Assembly (NCBI RefSeq): GCF_030067675.1
Contig: NZ_JASJEV010000001.1
Location: forward strand, 1 to 64,000
Length of the DNA: 64,000 nt
From: Chelatococcus albus
GTDB lineage: Bacteria > Pseudomonadota > Alphaproteobacteria > Rhizobiales > Beijerinckiaceae
Direction of reading: 5' to 3'
Part shown: piece after piece, positions 58,438-64,000 of the stretch
How positions within the stretch are numbered: position 1 is the first letter of the stretch
Layout: every line of letters begins with the position of its first letter
The notes under the pieces: model-generated
Seen by the model: only the letters and a program-made list of their open reading frames with translations
Databases searched by the model: none
What the model was told of the DNA's origin: nothing
Translations under genes and position numbers: made by a program

Positions 58438-58944
58438 TCAGTCGGTGTCGTCGAGGCGCCGGGCACAGTGGGCGAGGGCGTCGCGCACCAGTCGATGGGC
58501 GCCGGCGACCGAGATGCCGAGCCTGCCGGCGATGGCCTGCAGGGTGCAGCCGTCGAAGCGATGCATCTGGAAGGCGATGCGTGTTGTCTCCGGCAGTTCC
58601 GCCAGCGCCTCCGCCAGCCGGCGCAGCTCGTCCCGGTAGAGCACCTCCTCCTCGGGCGTGGGCGTGTCGGCGGCAATGGGATTGGTGCCGGCGGAATCCA
58701 CGTCCGGTCTGACTTCGGACCCGAGGCGCCGCACCCAGTCGACGGCGAGGTTGCGCACGATGCGGTAAAGATAGGCCACGGGTTGCAGCACCCTCTCGTC
58801 CCGGGTGACCTGCACGAAGCGCAGATAGGCCTCCTGCACCACGTCCTCGGCCCGCGAACGGCAGCCGACAATGGGGGCTGCGTAGTTGATGAGGGCGGGG
58901 CGGTGCGTGATGTAGAGGGCGAGTTTCTCGGAGTCGTGCCGCAT
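58438..58944 (-). CDS. fecI: FecI-family ECF sigma factor
   Basis: A 168-aa ECF sigma. Region 2 is seen at VGCRSRAEDVVQEAYLRFVQVTRDERVLQPVAYLYRIVRNLAVDWVRR and region 4 at ALAELPETTRIAFQMHRFDGCTLQAIAGRLGISVAGAHRLVRDALAHC. The ATG at 58944 begins the natural length for FecI proteins; longer upstream frames are not supported. With FecR and the STN receptor it forms a cell-surface signalling circuit. Its probable targets are the three TGAAAAAT/CGAAATTT-N14-CGTC boxes in this window. A possible housekeeping promoter and an iron-type element precede it. Confidence 0.92.
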   Translation of the reverse strand: MRHDSEKLALYITHRPALINYAAPIVGCRSRAEDVVQEAYLRFVQVTRDERVLQPVAYLYRIVRNLAVDWVRRLGSEVRPDVDSAGTNPIAADTPTPEEEVLYRDELRRLAEALAELPETTRIAFQMHRFDGCTLQAIAGRLGISVAGAHRLVRDALAHCARRLDDTD

Positions 58945-58981
58945 GGCGCGTTGTCGCCGCCTCGTCTGCAATCGTGGCCCG

Positions 58982-59010
58982 TCTATAGTCGCGGCACGAG
59001 GCCTGCTCAA
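58982..59010 (-). promoter_or_regulatory. candidate sigma-70 promoter of fecI-like gene
   Basis: On the minus strand TTGAGC, 17 bases, TATAGA. This gives a leader of about 30 bases to the fecI ATG at 58944. Each hexamer matches 4 of 6 consensus bases, so support is moderate. Confidence 0.4.
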
Positions 59011-59062
59011 CGAAAATATTGAGATGACAATGTAGAAAATGCCGGACTGCAAGGTTTTGTAA

Positions 59063-59077
59063 TTATAAACATTCCAA
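59063..59077 (-). promoter_or_regulatory. candidate iron-responsive element upstream of fecI-like gene
   Basis: On the minus strand TTGGAATGTTTATAA, sharing TTGGAATGTTT-N-TA with 18050-18063. It lies about 120 bases before the fecI start codon, upstream of the candidate -35. An Irr-, RirA- or Fur-type regulator is plausible; which one is not determined. Confidence 0.45.
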
Positions 59078-59307
59078 GTTCGACGCTGCGGGCCGTGCAT
59101 TTCTTGGTGCTGCAGGGGAGGAGAACTGCATTCGCCCCGGCGTGAGTGGGCACGGCGTGGCGTGGCCTGAAGGACCGCCCTGATCAGGGAAGGGCTGCCA
59201 CCGCCGCCATCGTGGATCCGCGGGTGTGCCGGTTCGTCGCAAGGCAGCGGGGGCCGGCCCGCACTCACGCCCATGTCGAGGCTTTCGGGACGGCTGATGG
59301 CGCGCGG

Positions 59308-59826
59308 TCATCGGGGCAGGGGAACCGTGAGCCCGACCTTGACCCGGTCCATGGCAACGAAGGTGCGGAATTTCTTGACGTTGGCGTTGTCGAAGAACAG
59401 GCGCCGCGTCAGGGCCTCATAGGCGCCCATGGACGGCACGATGACGACCAGGACGAAATCGGCTTCGCCGGTGACGTAATAGCACTGCTGAACCTCGGGC
59501 GCGGCCGTGAACGCGCGTTTGGCGGCATCGATCAGGTCCGCGCGCTCGCTCTCGAGCTCGACCTCGACGAAGATGGTGATCGGCTGCCCCACCTCGGCCG
59601 GATCGATGACTGCGACATTGGCCTGGATGACCCCGGCGTCATCCATCCTGCGGATGCGGCGCTGGACGGCCGGCGCTGACAGATTGACAGCCTCGCCGAT
59701 CACCCGCTGCGGCGTGGAGTTGTCCCGCTGGAGGATGTTCAGAATGGCGAGGTCGAAGGCGTCGAGAGTGATCGAGGATGAAGACCGGGACACGGCGGAC
59801 CCCGCACGCACGAAAAAATCTTGCAT
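59308..59826 (-). CDS. Lrp/AsnC-family transcriptional regulator
   Basis: A 172-aa regulator with an N-terminal helix-turn-helix (LDAFDLAILNILQRDNSTPQRVIGEAVNLSAPAVQRRIRRMDDAGVI) and a C-terminal RAM effector domain (VFVEVELESERADLID and VQQCYYVTGEADFVLVVIVPSMGAYEAL). It is divergent from the diaminopropionate ammonia-lyase gene with 75 bases between starts, so it probably senses an amino acid and controls that operon. An 11-bp palindrome in the gap may be its site. Confidence 0.92.
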   Translation of the reverse strand: MQDFFVRAGSAVSRSSSSITLDAFDLAILNILQRDNSTPQRVIGEAVNLSAPAVQRRIRRMDDAGVIQANVAVIDPAEVGQPITIFVEVELESERADLIDAAKRAFTAAPEVQQCYYVTGEADFVLVVIVPSMGAYEALTRRLFFDNANVKKFRTFVAMDRVKVGLTVPLPR

Positions 59827-59856
59827 TCATCAGGCTAAAACAGAGCGTACCTGTCG

Positions 59857-59867
59857 TGCAACTTGCA
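59857..59867. promoter_or_regulatory. candidate Lrp-type operator
   Basis: TGCAACTTGCA is a palindrome around a single central base, in the 75-base gap between the divergent lrp-like and ammonia-lyase genes. Confidence 0.4.
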
Positions 59868-59901
59868 ATATCTTCTCTCCGTCCCAGCCGAAAGGGCGGC
59901 G

Positions 59902-61104
59902 ATGTTTCTGACCAACGAGCACCCCGACTACCGCAAGCCCCTTGATCCCGTTGATGCCGAGACATTGGGCACGAAGGCTGCCGAGGAGGTCGAGCGATAC
60001 CTCACCTATCGCGACAACCATGCTCCGACGCCTCTGCACACCCTGCCGGCCCTGGCCTCCGAACTCGGCGTGGGCACGATCCATATCAAGGATGAAGGCT
60101 TCCGGCTGGGCCTCGGCAGCTTCAAGGCCCTGAGCGGTTCCTACGCGGTCATCCGGCTCGTGCTGGAGGAAGCCGGCCGCCGGCTCGGACGGCCGGTCGA
60201 CCTCGTCGAACTGCACGCGCCCGAGGTTCGCTCCATCGCCTCCGGGATGACGGTCGCTTGTGCCACGGATGGCAATCACGGCCGCTCGGTGGCTCAGGGT
60301 GCACGACTTGTCGGCGCCAGGGCTGCCATCTTCGTCCACTCCGGCGTCAGCAGGGAGCGTGTGGCGGCCATCGCCCGCTTCGGCGCGCAGATGATCCGCG
60401 TCGAGGGCACCTATGACGACTCGGTCGCCGAGGCGGCGCGCGCCTCCGCCGAGATGGGCTGGACTGTCGTCTCCGACACCTCGTGGCCCGGCTACGAGCG
60501 TATTCCCGGGCTGGTCATGCAGGGCTACACCGCGATCGTGCGCGAAGCCCTGCGCCAGCTCCCCGGACCGCCAACCCATGTGTTCGTACAGGCCGGCGTC
60601 GGCGGCGTCGCGGCTGCGATCGCCGGCCATCTCGCCATCCTGCTCGGCGACCGGCGTCCGACCTTCATCGTGGTCGATCCGGCGCGGGCCGCCTGCCTCT
60701 TCGAGACGGCGCGGGCAGGGCATCCGGTCAGAATCGACCATGGCGAGCCGACGGTCATGGCGATGCTCGAATGCTACGAGCCCTCGCTCGTCGCCTGGCG
60801 GGTGCTGTCGCGCGTCGCAGACGCGTTCATGACCGTCGACGAGGAGGATGCGGTCGCGGCGATGAACCGCCTTGCCCGACCCGTTGGAGATGATCCGGCC
60901 ATCGTAGCGGGCGAGAGCGGCGGTGCAGGCCTCGCCGGTCTCATGCGCGCCGCGGCGGACCCCGCGATGAGGGCAAGGCTCGCTGTCGACGCGAAGTCCC
61001 ATGTCTTCATCGTCAACACCGAGGGTGCGACGGATCCCAGCCGTTATGCCGCCCTCGTCGGCATGGCGCCGGCCGATGTCGTCGCCCCGCTCGCCGCGGA
61101 ATAG
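59902..61104 (+). CDS. diaminopropionate ammonia-lyase
   Basis: A 400-aa fold-type II PLP enzyme. LGLGSFKALSGSYAV carries the PLP lysine (about 75), followed by CATDGNHGRSVAQGARL (phosphate/asparagine loop) and the glycine-rich QAGVGGVAAAIAGHL. The opening FLTNEHPDYRKPL and the length are those of YgeX-type enzymes that convert 2,3-diaminopropionate to pyruvate and two ammonia. Start at 59902 is chosen because AAGGG lies just upstream; an earlier start would add 13 residues. It is followed 11 bases later by an M20 amidohydrolase, suggesting catabolism of an acylated diamino acid. Confidence 0.92.
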   Translation: MFLTNEHPDYRKPLDPVDAETLGTKAAEEVERYLTYRDNHAPTPLHTLPALASELGVGTIHIKDEGFRLGLGSFKALSGSYAVIRLVLEEAGRRLGRPVDLVELHAPEVRSIASGMTVACATDGNHGRSVAQGARLVGARAAIFVHSGVSRERVAAIARFGAQMIRVEGTYDDSVAEAARASAEMGWTVVSDTSWPGYERIPGLVMQGYTAIVREALRQLPGPPTHVFVQAGVGGVAAAIAGHLAILLGDRRPTFIVVDPARAACLFETARAGHPVRIDHGEPTVMAMLECYEPSLVAWRVLSRVADAFMTVDEEDAVAAMNRLARPVGDDPAIVAGESGGAGLAGLMRAAADPAMRARLAVDAKSHVFIVNTEGATDPSRYAALVGMAPADVVAPLAAE

Positions 61105-61115
61105 GGAAGAACGTC

Positions 61116-62279
61116 ATGGCCGAAGTCGATCTGCAGGCACTCGAACGGGACATGACCGCCTGGCCGCGCGATCTGCACGCCCATCCCGAGTTCGGGTTCG
61201 AGGAGAAGCGCACGAGCGCCTTCGTCGCCGCGAAGCTCAGGGAATTCGGCCTCGACGAGGTGGTCGAGGGCGTGGGCGGCACCGGTGTCGTCGGCACGCT
61301 GAAGCGCGGCAGCAGCAACCGGGCGATCGCGCTCAGGGCCGACATGGATGCGCTGCGCATCCCCGAGCAGGGAACGCAGGACTATCGTTCACGGATTTCC
61401 GGCACCATGCACGCCTGCGGACATGACGGGCACACCGCCATGCTGCTCGGGGCGGCGAAGCTCCTCTGCGAGGAAGGCGGCTTCGACGGCACCGTTCGCT
61501 TCGTCTTCCAGCCGGCCGAGGAATGGGGCAAGGGCGCGCTCGCCATGCTGGCCGACGGGCTGATGGAGCGTTTTCCCTTCGACGAGATCTACGGCCTGCA
61601 CAACATGCCGGGCTTGCCGGTTGGCCATTTCGAGACCCGCACAGGGCCGATCATGTCGGCGGAGGACAATTTCGAGATCGTCCTGAAAGGCGTCGGCGGG
61701 CATGCCGCCCGCCCCCATTGGGGCAACGAGGTGCTGGTTGCCGCCTGCGCGACCGTGTTGAACCTCCAGACCATCGTCTCGCGCCGCCTGAGCCCGACCG
61801 ACATCGGCGTCGTCTCGGTGACGGAGCTGATCACCGATGGCACGCGCAACGCACTCCCGGGGCTTGCGCGCATCCTTGGCGATGCCCGCAGCTTCAGGTC
61901 CGAGATCAGCGCCGAGATCGAGAAGCATATGCGCATCATCGCCGAGGGGACGGCGCTGACCCACAATGTCGCGGCCGAGGTCACCTACACGCGCGAGTTC
62001 GTGCCGCTCCTGAATGATGCCGCCCTGGTGGATGAAGCCTTCGCGGCAGCTCGGACCGTGTTTGAGCCCGGGCACGTCACGACCGCCCGCGAGCCCATGA
62101 CCGGCTCGGAGGATTTCGCCCGGTTCCTGGAGCATGTGCCCGGATGTTTCGCCTTCCTCGGCAACGGCGAGGCGAGCGCCCCCCTGCACAATCCCTCCTA
62201 CGACTTCAACGACGAAGGCCTGCTCCACGGTGCGCGCTTCCATGCCGCGATCGCGCGCCGGCGGCTGCGTCCGGCGTGA
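61116..62279 (+). CDS. M20-family amidohydrolase (hippurate hydrolase-like)
   Basis: A 387-aa metal-dependent amidohydrolase. The family markers are LHAHPEFGFEEKRTSAFV, ALRADMDALRIPEQ, the metal motif GTMHACGHDGHTAMLLGAA (Cys and His ligands), FQPAEEWGKGALAM (catalytic Glu pair) and the C-terminal GSEDFARFLEHVPGCFAFLGNG. The dimerisation domain GGHAARPHWG lies between. Such enzymes cleave N-acyl amino acids. It shares an operon with the ammonia-lyase, so a plausible order is deacylation then deamination. Confidence 0.93.
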   Translation: MAEVDLQALERDMTAWPRDLHAHPEFGFEEKRTSAFVAAKLREFGLDEVVEGVGGTGVVGTLKRGSSNRAIALRADMDALRIPEQGTQDYRSRISGTMHACGHDGHTAMLLGAAKLLCEEGGFDGTVRFVFQPAEEWGKGALAMLADGLMERFPFDEIYGLHNMPGLPVGHFETRTGPIMSAEDNFEIVLKGVGGHAARPHWGNEVLVAACATVLNLQTIVSRRLSPTDIGVVSVTELITDGTRNALPGLARILGDARSFRSEISAEIEKHMRIIAEGTALTHNVAAEVTYTREFVPLLNDAALVDEAFAAARTVFEPGHVTTAREPMTGSEDFARFLEHVPGCFAFLGNGEASAPLHNPSYDFNDEGLLHGARFHAAIARRRLRPA

Positions 62280-62361
62280 TCCTCGGGACCTCGGTGTCTG
62301 CGCGAAGGCGATCGGGCGCCGGGTGATTGTCGGCAACCCTTTCGACCGTCCCGGAGTGAGC

Positions 62362-63024
62362 GTGAAACTCCTCTGTCAAACGCATTCGCCCTATGCGCGG
62401 AAGGCGCTGGTGTTCGCCCACGAGGTCGGAATCGCCGGGCGCTTCGACGTCGTGCATCACGAAACGAGCCCGACGCTCCGCAATGAGGAGGTCTTTGCCG
62501 AGAACCCCCTCGGCAAGGTCCTCGTCCTGCTTCGCGACGGGCTGCCGCCGCTGTTCGACTCGGATGTCATCTGCGCCTGTTTCGACACGCTCCACCATGG
62601 GCGGAAGCTGATCCCTGCGGAGGGTGAGGCGCGATGGCAGGCGCTGCGCATCCAGGCCCTGGCGCAGGGGCTGGCAGCCGCCGGTATCGCCTTGCGGTGG
62701 GAGACGGTGCGCCGGCCGGAGGAACTGCGGTACGCTGTCTTGCAGGACGGGTACGGGCAGAAGCTGGTCGCAAGCTATGACTGGCTGAAACGCGAGCTCG
62801 ACGTCGGTTCGCCGATCCACGTCGGCCATGTCGCGCTCGCAACGGCACTCGGCTGGCTTGAGTTCCGGCAATTGCCGTCGTTCCGGGATGGCCGTCCGAG
62901 ACTGCGAGCCTGTTTGAGGAGTTCGATGCCCGGCCGTCGATGCGCGCCACCCCTCTCTCGGGGGAGACGCACGATGCCCCCGTCACGGACGCGAGGGAGG
63001 GCATCGGGCCTTGCGAGCGCGTGA
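62362..63024 (+). pseudogene. glutathione S-transferase, frameshifted near the C-terminus
   Basis: From a GTG the frame encodes an N-terminal thioredoxin-like domain (KLLCQTHSPYARKALVFAHEVGI, NPLGKVLVLLRDGLPPLFDSDVIC) and an alpha-helical C-terminal domain up to LGWLEFRQLPSFRDGRPRL. There the expected SLFEEFDARPSMRATPL is in another frame: a one-base shift near 62908-62912 diverts translation into about 40 Arg/Pro-rich residues. Without the shift the protein would be about 210 aa, normal for GST. Either a mutation or a sequencing error; the protein may still fold. It follows the M20 gene by 82 bases. Confidence 0.72.
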
Positions 63025-63052
63025 CGGGCGCGATGGCTGTGTTGCCGAGGAG

Positions 63053-63066
63053 TTGATCTTCCTCAA
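63053..63066. promoter_or_regulatory. FixK/FNR-like box upstream of universal stress gene
   Basis: TTGATCTTCCTCAA matches TTGAY-N4-RTCAA with one mismatch. It is centred about 75 bases before the usp ATG, similar to the two perfect boxes at 7 and 14 kb. Confidence 0.55.
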
Positions 63067-63134
63067 ATCGGCCGGCGGGCACGCCTGTCATTCTTCGCCC
63101 GCCGCCAGTGGCAGCGCGGCGAGGGGAGAGCGCC

Positions 63135-63572
63135 ATGTACAAGCATATTCTCATTCCGACCGACGGGTCGCAGCTGTCGGCCGACGCCCTCGACAAGGGC
63201 ATGACCTTCGCCAAGGAAATCGGCGCCAAGGTCACGGTCGTGACGGTCACCGAGCCGTTCCACCTGTTCTCGCTCGATCCCGCCCAGGTCGTCGACACGC
63301 CCTCCGATTATCGCCAGCATGTTCGAGAGCGCGCACGCCGCCATCTCGCGGCGGCCGGAGACAAGGCCAAGGCCCTGGGGATCCCCTGCGAGACCGTGCA
63401 GGTCGAACATGAGCATCCCTACGAAGTGATCATCCAGACGGCCGCCAACCGCGACTGCGACCTGATCGCCATGGCCTCGCATGGCCGCCGCGGCGTCTCG
63501 GCCGTCGTCCTCGGCAGCGAAACCGTGAAGGTTCTCACTCATTCCAAGACGCCGGTGCTCGTCTATCGTTGA
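63135..63572 (+). CDS. universal stress protein, UspA family
   Basis: A 145-aa cytoplasmic protein with a complete Usp fold: MYKHILIPTDGSQLSADALDKGM at the start, and the ATP-binding G-x2-G-x9-G-S/T pattern in MASHGRRGVSAVVLGSETVKVLTHSKTPVLVYR. A strong ribosome site (GAGGGGAG) precedes the ATG. A FixK-like box upstream suggests induction at low oxygen. The next gene follows by 8 bases. Confidence 0.93.
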   Translation: MYKHILIPTDGSQLSADALDKGMTFAKEIGAKVTVVTVTEPFHLFSLDPAQVVDTPSDYRQHVRERARRHLAAAGDKAKALGIPCETVQVEHEHPYEVIIQTAANRDCDLIAMASHGRRGVSAVVLGSETVKVLTHSKTPVLVYR

Positions 63573-63580
63573 CGGAGCGG

Positions 63581-64000
63581 ATGGTGCAGCGGGCGAGGCG
63601 TCCGACATCCGCGCCCGTGCCGGAGCGGCCATTGGTGCAAGATCGACATGTCGTCAGCGATCAGGGCGAAGTTCTCGCCTTTCTGGGCGACCCGAGGTCC
63701 CATGGGCTCACCGAACCGGTCCGGCGCATCGATACCCATGGCGCCGTTGTCTTCCTCGCGGGCGAGAACGCCTACAAGGTCAAGCGCGCGGTCCGCTATC
63801 CCTTCATGGACTTCTCGACGCTCGAGCGGCGGCGTGCTGCCTGTGAAGCGGAAATCGCCGTCAACCGGCCGAATGCCCCGCACATCTACCTGGGTGCCGT
63901 CCCGATCACGCGGACGGACTCCGGCCTTGCCATCGCTGCCGGACCGGGGCCGGTCATCGAATGGGCGGTGCACATGCACCGGTTCGACGAGACGAAGACG
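63581..64000 (+). CDS. aminoglycoside-phosphotransferase-like/AAA ATPase protein, N-terminal part
   Basis: The gene runs off the window; 140 residues are visible. After a variable start, GAVVFLAGENAYKVKRAVRYPFMDFSTLERRRAACEAEIAVNRPNAPHIYLGAVPITR matches the N-terminal kinase-like domain of large proteins annotated as bifunctional aminoglycoside phosphotransferase/ATP-binding protein, usually about 500 aa with a C-terminal P-loop domain. ATG at 63581 has GGAG just upstream and lies 8 bases after the usp stop, so the two are co-transcribed. Despite the name, a role in antibiotic resistance is not implied; linkage to Usp suggests a stress function. Confidence 0.82.
   Translation, partial: MVQRARRPTSAPVPERPLVQDRHVVSDQGEVLAFLGDPRSHGLTEPVRRIDTHGAVVFLAGENAYKVKRAVRYPFMDFSTLERRRAACEAEIAVNRPNAPHIYLGAVPITRTDSGLAIAAGPGPVIEWAVHMHRFDETKT

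Overview
The window is GC-rich DNA with dense, mostly operonic coding on both strands. FixK-type regulation, a DctABD module with a sigma-54 promoter, several FecCD/Fhu-type iron ABC systems, a FecI/FecR/TonB-receptor circuit and a Tat-exported carbonic anhydrase all point to an alphaproteobacterium, most likely of the Hyphomicrobiales (Rhizobiales). I see no rRNA, tRNA, CRISPR array or intact transposase. The genus is not determined.

Layout. (1) 1-6080: a compact plus-strand island that resembles an antiphage or restriction locus. It holds the C-terminal remnant of a large DNA adenine methylase, an unknown 151-aa gene, a UvrD-type helicase with a RelE/ParE-like N-terminus, a GHKL ATPase ending in a PD-(D/E)xK nuclease domain, and the first 145 aa of an OLD-like ATPase. 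Both outer genes are cut. (2) 6300-14000, minus strand: a low-oxygen/stress block with a CBS-BON protein, a chaB/fixJ/receiver chimera, a FixK regulator, an M28 peptidase, an acyl carrier protein, a lipoyl-less E2 acyltransferase and a cation P-type ATPase. FixK/FNR boxes precede the CBS gene and the ATPase, and a third weaker one precedes a universal stress gene at 63 kb. (3) 14.2-18.1 kb: an iron/siderophore ABC operon with a co-transcribed methyltransferase. (4) 18.1-20.5 kb: a stretch of broken gene fragments. (5) 20.6-29 kb: a carbonic anhydrase, then an Opp/Dpp-type peptide importer with an M14 peptidase. (6) 29-34 kb: dctA divergent from dctBD. (7) 34-42 kb: small hypotheticals, a TetR-controlled HlyD/ABC/FtsX exporter, a frameshifted MocR regulator and LysE exporters. 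(8) 42.2-59 kb: a complete hydroxamate-siderophore locus. (9) 59.3-64 kb: an Lrp/diaminopropionate ammonia-lyase/M20 amidohydrolase/GST group, a universal stress protein and the start of an aminoglycoside-phosphotransferase-like/ATPase gene.

How region 8 works. An ornithine-type N-monooxygenase and an IucB-like acyltransferase would make the hydroxamate. An MbtH-A-PCP-TE synthetase without a condensation domain would assemble it, probably iteratively as in vicibactin. A MATE protein would export it. A TonB-dependent receptor, FhuD, FhuB and FhuC would re-import the ferric complex, and an FhuF-like Fe-S protein would release the iron. The receptor has an STN signalling domain and is paired with FecR and FecI. 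Three promoter-like boxes with the same layout (TGAAAAAT or CGAAATTT, 14 bases, CGTC) lie upstream of the synthetase, the biosynthesis/export operon and the receptor operon, so one FecI-type sigma factor may control the whole pathway. A second shared element, TTGGAATGTTT-N-TA, lies upstream of fecI and of the region-3 importer and may be an iron-responsive operator.
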